A stretch of 64,000 nucleotides of DNA from Rhodoferax sp. (GTDB taxonomy: Bacteria > Pseudomonadota > Gammaproteobacteria > Burkholderiales > Burkholderiaceae_C), in the NCBI GenBank assembly GCA_013791765.1, contig VMTC01000109.1, positions 1-64,000 on the forward strand, written 5' to 3'. This document shows positions 1-8,095 of this stretch, in pieces. The position numbers were made by a program, and so were the translations under genes. The notes under the pieces are model-generated. The model ran no database searches. It worked only from the letters and a program-made list of their open reading frames with translations, and was not told where the DNA came from. The stretch's first letter is position 1. Each line of letters starts with the position of its first letter.

Positions 1-2112
1 GGCGATAAGGCCGGTCTCTGGACAGATCGTGCAACTGGTCAGGGTGGAGACATCTTCGACCTGATTTCCGGCCACTTGGCGCTCAATGTCCATTCCGACT
101 TTGCCAAGGTGCTGAACTTTGCAGCGCAAATGGTAGGCAAGGCACCACCAGAGGCGACGCGCAAACGCAAGGCTGAGCCCGCCATTGATGAACTGGGCCC
201 AGCAACGGCCAAATGGGAGTATCACGACGGCGAAGGCAAGTTGATCGCAATCGTGTACCGCTATGACCCACCCGGGCAGAAGAAGGAATTCCGGCCATGG
301 GATGTCAAACGCAAGAAGGCTACACCGCCTGATCCACGGCCACTGTACAACCAGCCGGGCATGCTCAAGTCAGATCGGGTGGTTGTGGTCGAGGGGGAAA
401 AGTGTGCCAAAGCCCTGATCGATGCGGGCATCTGCGCCACCACCGCCATGCATGGTGCCAATGCGCCGGTGGACAAAACCGACTGGTCACCGTTGGCGGG
501 CAAAACAGTGCTGATCTGGCCCGACAAGGACAAGCCCGGCTGGACGTATGCAGAAAACGCAGCACAGGCCATTCTTGCAGCCAAGGCCACCAGTTGCGTC
601 ATCCTGTACCCGCCCGAAGGCAAACCCGATGGTTGGGACTGCGCCGACGCGTTGACCGAGGGCGTAGATGTTCACGACATCGTGGCCAACAGCCCTTACA
701 TGACCATTCATCTGCCTGACATTGGAACGGCAAAAGCTGCCCAAACAGCGCCGAGTACGAACAGTGATGAGGAGCATACGGTTTGGGGTACCGAAGATGC
801 GCTGGCAGTGAGTTTCACGAGCCGCTACAAAAATGACTGGCGATACGTTGCGGCGTGGGGCAAATGGCTGATGTGGGATGGCCAGCGCTGGCGCAGCGAG
901 GACACTCTGGCCGCATCCGATCTGGTGCGCCACGTCTGTCGTTTCGCATCGCTCAAGTCTGACAACCCCAAACTTGCGGCGAAACTGGCAGCTTCGGGCA
1001 CCATCAGCGGTGTCGAGCGACTGGCCCGTGCAGACCGCAAGCATGCAGGCACCACGGACGAGTGGGATGCTGACGAGTGGTCGATCAACACCCCCGGTGG
1101 CGTGGTTGACCTGCGTACCGGCCGGATGCGCGGCCATGATCGCACCGACCGCATGACCAAAATCTGCACAGCAACGATTCAGGCAGGCAGCACCTGTCCC
1201 AACTGGCTGGCATTTCTGGCCGATGTGACCGGGGGGGATGCCGATCAAATCCACTACCTGCAAAAGGTGTTCGGCTACTGCATGACAGGCTCCACCCAAG
1301 AGCACGCGCTGTTCTTCTTGTATGGCACCGGTGCCAACGGCAAGTCGGTGTTCGTCAACACCATCTTCACCCTGATGGGCGACTACGCGGCCAACGCGCC
1401 GATGGACACATTCATGGAGTCGCGCGGTGACCGGCACCCAACCGATCTGGCAGGCCTGCGTGGCGCGCGTTTTGTCGGGGCAACCGAAACTGAACAGGGG
1501 CGGCGTTGGAACGAGTCCAAGATCAAGGAGATCACCGGTGGCGACCGGGTCTCGGCGCGCTTCATGCGTCAGGACTTCTTCACCTACCTGCCGCAGTTCA
1601 AGTTGGTCATCGCGGGCAATCACAAACCGGCCATTCGCAACATCGATGAGGCCATGCGCAGGCGCTTGCACCTTATCCCCTTCACGATCACTGTGCCACC
1701 TGAAAAACGCGATAAGCAGCTGCAGGCCAAGCTGCTGATTGAGCGCAACGCGATCTTTGAGTGGGGCGTACAGGGTTGTTTGGCCTGGCAGCGCGAGGGA
1801 CTGATTGCGCCCGAGAGTGTAGTCAGTGCGACCAAGGAGTATTTCGAGGCTGAGGATGCCTTGGGACGCTGGATGGAAGAACGTTGTGTGCGTGTGCCAA
1901 GCGCCAAATCACTGACCACCGAGCTGTTCTCCGACTGGAAGCAGTGGGCAGAAGCGGCTGGTGAGTTCGTCGGGCCACAACGCCGCTTCTCCGATCTGCT
2001 GCTTACCCGAGGCCTTGAGAAATGGCGCAATTCTGTGGGATTGCGTGGCTATCAAGGCATCGGTTTGAAAGAGATTCGCACCCCAAGTTACACGCCTTAT
2101 GCGGACAACTGA
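1..2112 (+). CDS. Phage primase-helicase, P4/D5 family (5' end cut by window)
   Basis: The reading frame is open to base 1, so the gene starts outside the window; a TTG at 76 is only an internal codon. Visible order: an N-terminal stretch resembling the zinc-binding/primase part (GLWTDRATGQGGDIFDL, bases 13-63), a TOPRIM-like segment (VVVVEGEKCAKAL, then TVLIWPDKDKPG), and a superfamily 3 D5-type helicase with Walker A GTGANGKS at about residues 442-449 of the partial protein and the FKLVIAGNHKP motif downstream. In P4-type phages such proteins prime and unwind DNA at the phage origin. The RuvC-like gene and the inverted-repeat cluster just downstream fit a replication module. Family assignment is strong; the missing N-terminus prevents judging whether it is intact. 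Confidence 0.93.
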   Translation, partial: GDKAGLWTDRATGQGGDIFDLISGHLALNVHSDFAKVLNFAAQMVGKAPPEATRKRKAEPAIDELGPATAKWEYHDGEGKLIAIVYRYDPPGQKKEFRPWDVKRKKATPPDPRPLYNQPGMLKSDRVVVVEGEKCAKALIDAGICATTAMHGANAPVDKTDWSPLAGKTVLIWPDKDKPGWTYAENAAQAILAAKATSCVILYPPEGKPDGWDCADALTEGVDVHDIVANSPYMTIHLPDIGTAKAAQTAPSTNSDEEHTVWGTEDALAVSFTSRYKNDWRYVAAWGKWLMWDGQRWRSEDTLAASDLVRHVCRFASLKSDNPKLAAKLAASGTISGVERLARADRKHAGTTDEWDADEWSINTPGGVVDLRTGRMRGHDRTDRMTKICTATIQAGSTCPNWLAFLADVTGGDADQIHYLQKVFGYCMTGSTQEHALFFLYGTGANGKSVFVNTIFTLMGDYAANAPMDTFMESRGDRHPTDLAGLRGARFVGATETEQGRRWNESKIKEITGGDRVSARFMRQDFFTYLPQFKLVIAGNHKPAIRNIDEAMRRRLHLIPFTITVPPEKRDKQLQAKLLIERNAIFEWGVQGCLAWQREGLIAPESVVSATKEYFEAEDALGRWMEERCVRVPSAKSLTTELFSDWKQWAEAAGEFVGPQRRFSDLLLTRGLEKWRNSVGLRGYQGIGLKEIRTPSYTPYADN

Positions 2113-2141
2113 GAACGTCAAATGTCCGCCATCCACCCTAA

Positions 2142-2303
2142 AACTGACGCTGCTGACGCACAGATTGAATCCGGCAATGCGTGTCGGCTGTGTCAGTCAA
2201 ACCAGATTCTGACGCAGCCGACTTTGCCTACGGTTAGTTTCTCACGCGGGCGCGTGACGCGCAGGTTATGGAAGTTAACCGTGAGCAGCGTCGGCTGCGT
2301 CAG
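2142..2303. repeat. Nested inverted-repeat cluster, candidate origin or operator
   Basis: The motif GTCGGCTGCGTCAG occurs at 2290-2303, its exact inverse CTGACGCAGCCGAC at 2209-2222, a one-mismatch direct copy at 2183-2196, and a half copy CTGACGCA at 2153-2160. Inside the large palindrome lies a second inverted pair, ACGGTTA (2230-2236) and TAACCGT (2276-2282). It fills the gap between the primase-helicase and the RuvC-like gene. Repeated sites next to a D5 helicase gene suggest a replication origin or an operator, but this is inferred from position only. Confidence 0.6.
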
Positions 2304-2339
2304 GCCGATAAAAACCCCCCACTTTTGAACCCAATCCCC

Positions 2340-2822
2340 ATGCAACAAACCACCATTTCTCACACCGTTACCCTGGCACTCGACCTTGGTACGACCACAG
2401 GCTGGGCTCTTAAATCCCGAGATAGCCAAATCGCTCACGGCTTCGTGAGCTTCAAATCCCAGCGCTTCGAAGGCGGTGGAATGCGCTTCCTGCGCTTCAA
2501 ACACTGGCTGGCTGAAATCAAAACGATGACTGGCGAGATCAACGCCGTGTACTTCGAGGAGGTACGCCGCCACGTTGGTGTCGATGCAGCCCACGTTTAT
2601 GGCGGCTTGATGGCCACCCTGACCACTTGGTGCGAGCACCACCGTATCCCATACCAGGGCGTGCCCGTGGGCACGATCAAGAAGCATGCCACCGGCAAAG
2701 GCAACGCAGGCAAGGCTGATGTCATTGCTGCCATGCGTGCCCTTGGTCACCCCGTTACTGACGACAACGAAGCCGATGCCTTGGCCATCCTGCACTGGGC
2801 ACTCGACACGCAGGAGGTGTGA
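2340..2822 (+). CDS. RuvC-like Holliday junction resolvase (phage type)
   Basis: A 160-residue protein starting MQQTTISHTV. It has the RNase H/RuvC-fold opening LALDLGTTTGWAL with the first acidic residue, a second acid region AVYFEEVRRHVGVDAAHVYGG, a central VPVGTIKKHATGKGNAGK, and the closing DDNEADALAILHWA with paired acids. RuvC-family enzymes cut four-way junctions; phage versions resolve recombination or replication intermediates before packaging. The ATG at 2340 is chosen because the upstream in-frame extension lies inside the inverted-repeat cluster; a good Shine-Dalgarno is not visible. The next gene starts 1 bp after the stop, so the two are probably co-translated. Confidence 0.88.
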   Translation: MQQTTISHTVTLALDLGTTTGWALKSRDSQIAHGFVSFKSQRFEGGGMRFLRFKHWLAEIKTMTGEINAVYFEEVRRHVGVDAAHVYGGLMATLTTWCEHHRIPYQGVPVGTIKKHATGKGNAGKADVIAAMRALGHPVTDDNEADALAILHWALDTQEV

Positions 2823-2823
2823 C

Positions 2824-3033
2824 ATGAAGGTTCCCACCCACCACTACCAATGCCCCCTTGGTCGTTTGCAGCCAACCGTCACAGACCTGGACAGCGTCAA
2901 GCAACGCGGCTGGCGTGATCAGAACATCCTGGTGGTCAACGCTGAGGACAAGCGGCTGGACTACCTCGAGCGTGAACTGGTGCGACGCATTGGCGAGCGT
3001 CTGTACGGCACACCAAGGACACGTCATGGCTGA
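2824..3033 (+). CDS. Small phage protein of unknown function
   Basis: A 69-residue protein, MKVPTHHYQCPL to GTPRTRHG, starting 1 bp after the RuvC-like stop and preceded by CAGGAGGTG, a good ribosome binding site. The middle reads GWRDQNILVVNAEDKRLDYLERELVRRIGERLYG, consistent with a short helical protein. I do not recognise a family. Its place between a resolvase and a DNA-binding-type protein, with overlapping ends, points to the replication/early operon. Coding is supported by spacing and by good codon structure rather than homology. Confidence 0.7.
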   Translation: MKVPTHHYQCPLGRLQPTVTDLDSVKQRGWRDQNILVVNAEDKRLDYLERELVRRIGERLYGTPRTRHG

Positions 3034-3424
3034 GCGCAACACGCCATGGACACCTGATGACGTGGCCAACCGCTTCGAGGACGCTGCGGTCACGGCAAGG
3101 CGACTGCCCTCGGCCAACGTGCAGGGCTACTTCAACGCGTGGCCCACCATCGTGCGTTGCCAGTGGGAGATGCTGGCAACCGATGAGCGTGTGGTCTGTC
3201 GCTTCCCTCCATCACCGAAGGACGTGGAGGACATGCTTGAGGTCATGCTCTGGGTGCAGTGGCTTGAGGTCGAGCAGCGTCACTTGGTCTGGATGCGTGC
3301 CAAGCGGTACGGCTGGCGTGACATCTGCACGCGCTTTGCCATTGGACGCTCGACTGCTTGGCGGCATTGGAATCAGGCCATGGCTTTGATGGCAGAAAAG
3401 CTCAATGACAGCAGCAAAAAGTGA
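3026..3424 (+). CDS. Phage helix-turn-helix protein, DUF6362-like
   Basis: The ATG at 3026 overlaps the last codons of the preceding gene. The 132-residue product has an N-terminal WTPDDVANRFEDAAVTARRLP and a C-terminal helix-turn-helix-like part, WMRAKRYGWRDICTRFAIGRSTAWRHWNQAMALMAEKL, in which GRSTAWRHW would be the recognition helix. Proteins of this layout are common in prophages of Proteobacteria next to replication genes and are annotated DUF6362 or uncharacterised. A DNA-binding role is inferred from the motif. It is the last gene of the leftmost block; a long hairpin follows its stop directly. Confidence 0.75.
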   Translation: MAERNTPWTPDDVANRFEDAAVTARRLPSANVQGYFNAWPTIVRCQWEMLATDERVVCRFPPSPKDVEDMLEVMLWVQWLEVEQRHLVWMRAKRYGWRDICTRFAIGRSTAWRHWNQAMALMAEKLNDSSKK

Positions 3425-3472
3425 CCCGGCGAGCCCCAATAGCCCGACAAATCATCCGAGCTATTGGGTCAC
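3421..3472 (+). terminator. Long hairpin after the DUF6362-like gene
   Basis: CCCAATAGC (3435-3443) pairs perfectly with GCTATTGGG (3460-3468), and an alternative outer pairing GTGACCC (3421-3427) with GGGTCAC (3466-3472) is possible. There is no T-run, so it is either a factor-dependent end or a protein/RNA-structure site rather than a classical intrinsic terminator. Confidence 0.4.
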
Positions 3473-3959
3473 GTAGGGTAATGCTTTGGCACTCTGTCCT
3501 TTGATTTGGAGTTTGTCCCTTTTGCCTGCAAATTGGTGTGAAACAACCAGAGCGTTTTTCGGTATATTTACGGCTATGGATGGAGAAAACCGCTGACGAT
3601 CAGTTGGAAATTAGCTACTCTGCCCCAGGTAAAAGGGGTCCTTCTTTCAGAAAATCCTATGCGGGGGGCAACAGCGCAAGACTCGCCAACCGACAGACTG
3701 CAAACCAGAGTTTGCAGGGGTTTGCACCAGCAGCAGGTTTGCACCCTGGCACCAAAGGGGGGGGAATTCAATTCACACCCTTTGCCGATCTGACATCCAA
3801 GTTTTCGTCTCCTGACTTTTTCTGAACCCGCCCTCGGAGCTTTCTGACGGCGGGTTCTCTCGTTCAACTCCAGCGCTTGTGATCTCAAGCGACCTCGCGG
3901 CCCGTCACTGGTTTTTATAGACCCGTGCGGGCCGCACTTTTTTGGAAAGCTCCAAACCC
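3425..3959. other. Non-coding stretch with hairpins and GTTTGCA repeats
   Basis: This 535-bp gap has no convincing gene. A 95-codon frame (3538-3825) has a GTG start, no ribosome binding site and low-complexity product. Seen instead: three GTTTGCA copies (one inverted) between about 3697 and 3743, including TGCAAAC-caga-GTTTGCA; a hairpin AACCCGCC (3825-3832)/GGCGGGTT (3849-3856); and an intrinsic terminator at 3897-3943. The arrangement looks like a transcription boundary with a possible operator. Confidence 0.5.
3897..3943 (+). terminator. Intrinsic terminator just before the methyltransferase pair
   Basis: GCGGCCCG (3897-3904) pairs with CGGGCCGC (3928-3935), followed by ACTTTTTTGG. The T-run ends within 20 bp of the likely start of the next gene, so it isolates the methyltransferases from upstream transcription or acts as an attenuator. 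Confidence 0.65.
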
Positions 3960-5411
3960 TTGAATCCCCTCAACGTCGAGTACCGCAAGGTTGACGCGCT
4001 GATCCCGTTTGCCCGTAACCCACGTACCCACAGCGAGGAGCAGGTGGCCAAGATCGCAGCCAGCATCGCCGAGTTTGGCTGGACAAATCCGGTGCTGGTC
4101 GACGGTGTCTGCGGCGTGATCGCCGGGCACGGTCGTCTGGCTGCTGCCCGCAAGTTGGGCTTGACGGAGGTTCCGGTCATTGAACTGGGGCACCTGTCGC
4201 CCACCCAAAAGCGCGCCTATGTGATCGCTGACAACCGCCTGTCACTCGATGCCGGGTGGGACGAAGAGATGCTGGCCCTTGAACTCACTGAGCTGTGTGA
4301 GTCCGGTTACGACCTGGCGCTCACTGGTTTTGAGGATGCCGAGATCGAAGCCATGATGGCCGAACACATTGATGGCGAGACCGGCGACGACCCGGCAGGC
4401 GATGACAAATCCGACGATGCCCCAGACGCAGGTGACGAAGTTCCAGACGCGCCAGTCAATCCGGTATCGCGAACTGGTGATGTCTGGCAGCTTGGCGCAC
4501 ACCGTCTGATCTGTGGTGATGCCGGTGACCCGGCGGTGATCGCTGCTTTGATGCAATCTGAAAAGGCTGCGCTGTGTTTCACCTCGCCGCCCTATGGTAC
4601 CCAGCGCGACTACACCGACACCATTGTTGATTGGGACGCGCTGATGCGTTCGGTCTTCGCGAACCTGCCCATGGCTGCAACCGGCCAAGTGCTGGTCAAC
4701 TTGGGGCTGATCCACCGCGAGCAGGAAGTTGTCCCGTACTGGGATGGCTGGCTGTCCTGGATGCGCCAGCAGGGTTGGCGGCGCTTTGGCTGGTACGTTT
4801 GGGACCAAGGCCCGGGCCTGCCGGGTGACTGGAGTGGTCGCTTTGCGCCAGCGTTCGAGTTCGTGTTTCACTTCAATCGCAAGGACTCCGAGGTGCGCAG
4901 ACCCAACAAGAACGTTCCCTGCATCTACGCTGGACGTGACACCCATCTGCGTGGTGACGGCACCAGCGCCGGTGGCATGCGCAACAAAGATGGCAGCAAA
5001 ACCTCGTGGAACCACGTTGGCACGCTCACCCAAGACACCAAAATTGCTGACTCGGTGATTCGCATCATGCGCCACAAGGGCAAGATCGGGCAGGACATCG
5101 ATCACCCGGCCGTGTTTCCGGTGGCACTGCCCCAGTTCGTGCTGGAAGCGTATTCGGACGCCGGTGACATTGTGTTCGAACCCTTTTGCGGCAGCGGCAC
5201 AACCATGCTGGCAGCGCAGCGCAGTGGTCGCCAGTGCCGACTGGTGGAGATCGCGCCGCAGTATGTGGACGTGGCCGTCATTCGCTTCCAGCAAAACTTC
5301 CCCGATGTGCCGGTGACGCTCGCAGCGACCGGCCAGACCTTCAAGGCGGTCGCCGCAGAGCGACTCGCGCCAGCAACCCAATCAAACGAATCCGCAGAGG
5401 TAAATCCATGA
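3960..5411 (+). CDS. ParB-N domain fused to DNA methyltransferase (first of pair)
   Basis: The N-terminal 100 residues are a ParB/sulfiredoxin-type domain (VDALIPFARNPRTHSEEQ, then GVIAGHGRLAAARKLG), followed by an acidic linker and a beta-class methyltransferase: catalytic motif TSPPYG near residues 208-213, then the AdoMet-binding motif FCGSGTT near 408-414. An SPPY motif is more typical of N4-cytosine than N6-adenine enzymes. Phages use such orphan methylases to resist restriction. I place the start at TTG 3960 because GGAAAG lies 10 bp upstream, while the longer TTG at 3942 sits inside a terminator T-run; the start remains uncertain. The stop overlaps the next gene (ATGA). Confidence 0.88.
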   Translation: MNPLNVEYRKVDALIPFARNPRTHSEEQVAKIAASIAEFGWTNPVLVDGVCGVIAGHGRLAAARKLGLTEVPVIELGHLSPTQKRAYVIADNRLSLDAGWDEEMLALELTELCESGYDLALTGFEDAEIEAMMAEHIDGETGDDPAGDDKSDDAPDAGDEVPDAPVNPVSRTGDVWQLGAHRLICGDAGDPAVIAALMQSEKAALCFTSPPYGTQRDYTDTIVDWDALMRSVFANLPMAATGQVLVNLGLIHREQEVVPYWDGWLSWMRQQGWRRFGWYVWDQGPGLPGDWSGRFAPAFEFVFHFNRKDSEVRRPNKNVPCIYAGRDTHLRGDGTSAGGMRNKDGSKTSWNHVGTLTQDTKIADSVIRIMRHKGKIGQDIDHPAVFPVALPQFVLEAYSDAGDIVFEPFCGSGTTMLAAQRSGRQCRLVEIAPQYVDVAVIRFQQNFPDVPVTLAATGQTFKAVAAERLAPATQSNESAEVNP

Positions 5412-6703
5412 CCGCATCCTGGCTGGCCAACAAAATCGAGCAGTGGCCAACCGGCAAACTGCTGCCATACGCCAGAAATGCGCGCACCCATTCGGAAGAT
5501 CAAGTCGCTCAAATCGCTGCGTCCATCGTTGAGTTTGGCTTTACCAACCCTATTCTGGCTGGCAGTGACGGCATCATCGTGGCGGGCCACGGCAGACTGA
5601 CGGCGGCACAGAAACTCGGACTGGAAGTCGTGCCGGTGGTCGTGCTCGACCATCTGACGCCCACCCAGCGCCGAGCCCTGATCATTGCAGACAACCGCAT
5701 TGCTGAAAACGCAGGCTGGGACGATGCAATGCTGCGGGTAGAACTTGATGCACTGCGCGATGACGATTTCGATTTGTCGCTCACCGGCTTTGATGCGGAC
5801 GCACTGGCCGACCTGTTCGAGGGCGACGAAGGCGACACGGGCCAAACCGGTGACGATGAGGTACCCGAGTCGCAGGAGTCAGTTATCTCGCGCCCAGGCG
5901 ACGTGTGGCTGCTCGGTGGCCACCGCGTTCTGTGTGGTGATGCCACCGATGTCAAGTGCTACGAGCAGTTGCTGCAAGGCAAAGAGGTGGACATGACGGT
6001 CACCGACCCGCCGTACAACGTCAACTATGCCAACAGCGCCAAGGACAAGATGCGCGGTAAAGACCGCGCCATCCTCAACGACAACCTGGGCGACGGGTTT
6101 TATGACTTCCTGCTGGCGGCCCTCACACCCATCATGGCCAACTGTACGGGCGCGGTCTACGTGGCCATGTCGTCAAGTGAACTCGACGTGCTGCAAGCGG
6201 CGTTTCGCGAGGCCGGTGGCAAGTGGTCGACCTTCATCATCTGGGCCAAGAACACCTTCACCATGGGTCGCTCAGACTACCAGCGCCAGTACGAACCCAT
6301 TATGTACGGCTGGCCGGAAGGCGGCAAGCACCACTGGTGTGGCGACCGGGACCAGAGTGACGTATGGCAGATCAAAAAGCCCCACAAGAATGATTTGCAC
6401 CCGACCATGAAGCCGGTCGAGCTGGTGGAGCGTGCGATTCGTAACTCCAGCAAGCCCGGTGACGTGGTGCTCGACCCCTTTGGCGGATCCGGCACGACCC
6501 TGATCGCCGCAGAAAAGTCAGGCCGCACGGCGCGCCTGATGGAACTCGATCCGAAGTATGTCGACGTGATTGTCCGGCGCTGGCAAGACTGGACCGAGAA
6601 ACTCGCCAGTCGCGAGTGCGATGGCGTTGGCTTCAACAATTTGGCCGGAGTTGTCGTCGGGGATACTGGCGACGATAGCCAAAATGATCAGGGTCAATCA
6701 TGA
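5408..6703 (+). CDS. ParB-N domain fused to N6-adenine-type DNA methyltransferase (second of pair)
   Basis: 431 residues, with the same layout as its upstream neighbour: ParB-like N-terminus (KLLPYARNARTHSEDQ, GIIVAGHGRLTAAQKLG), acidic linker, then a beta-class methylase with TDPPYN near residues 199-204 and FGGSGTT near 358-364. DPPY is the usual motif of N6-adenine enzymes, so the pair probably modifies two different bases or sites. It starts at ATG 5408, overlapping the previous stop, with GAGG upstream. The two genes look like an old tandem duplication that has diverged in the target-recognition part. The role of the ParB-like domain is not known; DNA tethering is a guess. Confidence 0.92.
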   Translation: MTASWLANKIEQWPTGKLLPYARNARTHSEDQVAQIAASIVEFGFTNPILAGSDGIIVAGHGRLTAAQKLGLEVVPVVVLDHLTPTQRRALIIADNRIAENAGWDDAMLRVELDALRDDDFDLSLTGFDADALADLFEGDEGDTGQTGDDEVPESQESVISRPGDVWLLGGHRVLCGDATDVKCYEQLLQGKEVDMTVTDPPYNVNYANSAKDKMRGKDRAILNDNLGDGFYDFLLAALTPIMANCTGAVYVAMSSSELDVLQAAFREAGGKWSTFIIWAKNTFTMGRSDYQRQYEPIMYGWPEGGKHHWCGDRDQSDVWQIKKPHKNDLHPTMKPVELVERAIRNSSKPGDVVLDPFGGSGTTLIAAEKSGRTARLMELDPKYVDVIVRRWQDWTEKLASRECDGVGFNNLAGVVVGDTGDDSQNDQGQS

Positions 6704-6966
6704 TGCAGTCGCGCTGGATGTCCCTGGTGGAGTCGGTGGCCAACGTGCTGGTGGGCTACATCGTGGCTGTCACTACTCAGTATTTGGTGTTCCCGCTGTT
6801 TGGACTGCATGCGACCTTGTCGCAGAACCTGATGATCGGATTGATCTTTACGGGTGTGTCGCTGGCGCGCAGCTACTTGCTGCGCCGGGCGTTTGAGGCC
6901 CGGCGAGTGCGTCAGGCAAAAAGCTCGTCGTCGATGGCGGCTTGCACCACAAACCCGGTCAAGTAA
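6700..6966 (+). CDS. Small two-TM phage membrane protein (DUF7220-like)
   Basis: 88 residues starting MMQSRWMSLVESVANVLVGY, with two hydrophobic segments (about residues 8-31 and 40-60), the second ending in an arginine-rich tail LLRRAFEARRVRQAK. The start overlaps the methyltransferase stop (TCATGATG), so it belongs to the same unit. The W/S-rich first helix followed by Q-LVFPLFGL resembles small phage proteins annotated DUF7220. The function is unknown. Its 3' end overlaps 55 bp of the convergent gene that ends at 6912. Confidence 0.72.
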   Translation: MMQSRWMSLVESVANVLVGYIVAVTTQYLVFPLFGLHATLSQNLMIGLIFTGVSLARSYLLRRAFEARRVRQAKSSSSMAACTTNPVK

Positions 6967-7277
6967 GCCATGCCGCGAGGGATGCCAGTTTCCTTGGCGG
7001 TGATGCGGCCAATCGTCCAGCCCATCCATTTGGCAGTTGCTTTGTCAATCGCGTCCTTAAGGTTGCAACCCACAAAAAGTCCGTTTTGGACATCGTCTGC
7101 AAAGTGGCGTCCGTGGCGGCTGTCCAAGAAGGCTCTGACTTGTTCAGGTTCGCACCCTGTGGCTGTGGCAATCGCTGTGGAGGCGATGGGCCAAGCGGCG
7201 GTGGCGTGTTCGTTCATGGTGCCCCAAAAGCCCAAATCAAGGTTCTGTGTGGCGAGGGTTTGTGTTGCGTTGGTCAT
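6912..7277 (-). CDS. Conserved phage/plasmid hypothetical protein
   Basis: 121 residues, MTNATQTLATQNLDLGFWGTM to VVQAAIDDELFA. Preceded by GGAAGA about 7 bp before the ATG. It contains RAFLDSRHGRHFADDV and KATAKWMGWTIGRITAKETGIPRG, a composition common to accessory proteins shared by plasmids and prophages; no catalytic motif is seen. It is the left-most of five leftward small genes, each carrying the same repeated element upstream, which implies common regulation. Overlap with the end of the rightward membrane gene is tail-to-tail. Confidence 0.75.
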   Translation of the reverse strand: MTNATQTLATQNLDLGFWGTMNEHATAAWPIASTAIATATGCEPEQVRAFLDSRHGRHFADDVQNGLFVGCNLKDAIDKATAKWMGWTIGRITAKETGIPRGMAYLTGFVVQAAIDDELFA

Positions 7278-7299
7278 TTCAATTCTTCCGTTTGGTGTG

Positions 7300-7365
7300 T
7301 TGCGATGCCTCTAGTAACGCGCTGTTTGATTGAGAAGCCAAGTTAATTCTGATCATTTTTGAATC
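7300..7365 (-). promoter_or_regulatory. Repeated upstream element, copy 1
   Basis: Read on the minus strand: A-tract (GATTCAAAAAT), TTAACTTGGCTTCTC, then AACAGCGCGTTACTA. It lies directly upstream of the gene starting at 7277. Same layout as the four other copies. Confidence 0.65.
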
Positions 7366-7398
7366 TATTTATCGAGCCAGTTTGCTGGCCCGTTGGTG

Positions 7399-7608
7399 TC
7401 AGGTTTTTGCCTTGTCCCAATCAGAGTGAGATGTAATTTGGACCCAATCGTGCGGCTGCTTTTCAAGCTTTTCCTTAAAGTCCATCGCATCGCAAACATC
7501 GGTGCAGGTCAGCAAATACTCGTCGTTGACAAAGATTTGGTAGCCAACAGTGCGTTGGGTGACAAGTTCTTCGGTGGTGGAGATGCGTTTAACGGTGACT
7601 TGGCTCAT
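7399..7608 (-). CDS. Small phage protein of unknown function
   Basis: 69 residues, MSQVTVKRISTTEELVTQ to HSDWDKAKT. The ATG at 7608 is chosen because AGGA stands 8 bp before it; a longer in-frame extension to 7698 would read through the repeated regulatory element and is unlikely. The sequence QIFVNDEYLLTCTDVCDAMDF suggests a compact alpha/beta protein with no recognisable motif. Second of the five leftward cassette-like genes. A GCCAG-TTTG-CTGGC hairpin lies just after its stop. Confidence 0.65.
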   Translation of the reverse strand: MSQVTVKRISTTEELVTQRTVGYQIFVNDEYLLTCTDVCDAMDFKEKLEKQPHDWVQITSHSDWDKAKT

Positions 7609-7633
7609 GATGTTTGTCCTCTCAGTGTGGTTG

Positions 7634-7700
7634 TTGCGACACCCGTAGTAACGCGCTGTTTGATGGAGAAGCCAAGTCAATTTGGCTTCCTTTTTCAATC
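7634..7700 (-). promoter_or_regulatory. Repeated upstream element, copy 2
   Basis: Minus strand: GATTGAAAAAGG, AATTGACTTGGCTTCTC, then AACAGCGCGTTACTA. On the plus strand GAAGCCAA (7668-7675) and TTGGCTTC (7682-7689) followed by CTTTTT form a hairpin that could terminate rightward transcripts. Confidence 0.65.
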
Positions 7701-7707
7701 AATTTTC

Positions 7708-8067
7708 TTATCCGAGACGCGCCACGTACCGGGCGTAATCGCCGCCTTCGGGGTTGATGTAAAGGTAGGGGCGACCCGGTGCGCAGACCTCGACGCAAAG
7801 GGTGCCTTCACGTGTGGTGCCTCCCCGACCGTTTAGCCAGGGGCGTGAACGAAGCAAGTTGGCGGCGAACTCGTCAAATTCTGTGGTGGTCATCTCGCGG
7901 GTTTCGGTGACCAGCACTTTGGAAGGTGTCCCGCCGCCGAGTTCGCTTAGGTCGCAAGGCTTGCGGGCAAAGGGCAAGGAGACACTCAACTCCTCGGTTT
8001 GGAGGGTGGCGGTGCCAAGTTGGACGGTGCGCGGTGTGCGCTCGATGGTGATGGTCATGGTTGTCAT
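7708..8067 (-). CDS. Phage hypothetical protein
   Basis: 119 residues, MTTMTITIERTPRTVQLG to ARYVARLG. AGGA lies 9 bp before the ATG at 8067. Beta-rich N-terminus followed by a region with MTTTEFDEFAANLLRSRPWLNGRG and a C-terminal RPYLYINPEGGDYARYVA. No family recognised; the last segment looks like a conserved, folded part. Third of five genes with the shared upstream element. Confidence 0.65.
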   Translation of the reverse strand: MTTMTITIERTPRTVQLGTATLQTEELSVSLPFARKPCDLSELGGGTPSKVLVTETREMTTTEFDEFAANLLRSRPWLNGRGGTTREGTLCVEVCAPGRPYLYINPEGGDYARYVARLG

Positions 8068-8095
8068 TGCGTTTTTCCTAAAGGTTCGTCGTCAA

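Noticed and set aside
487-1671. 394-codon minus-strand frame
   Set aside because: Exact shadow of the primase-helicase; product lacks domain motifs and is rich in Cys/His/Gly as expected from antisense of GC-rich coding DNA.
2122-2328. 68-codon plus-strand frame over the inverted repeats
   Set aside because: It only reads through the repeat cluster; no ribosome site and no protein-like sequence.
3538-3825. 95-codon frame with GTG start
   Set aside because: No ribosome site, repeat-rich (GTTTGCA) and ends at a hairpin; treated as non-coding.
4242-5381. 379-codon minus-strand frame
   Set aside because: Antisense shadow of the first methyltransferase.
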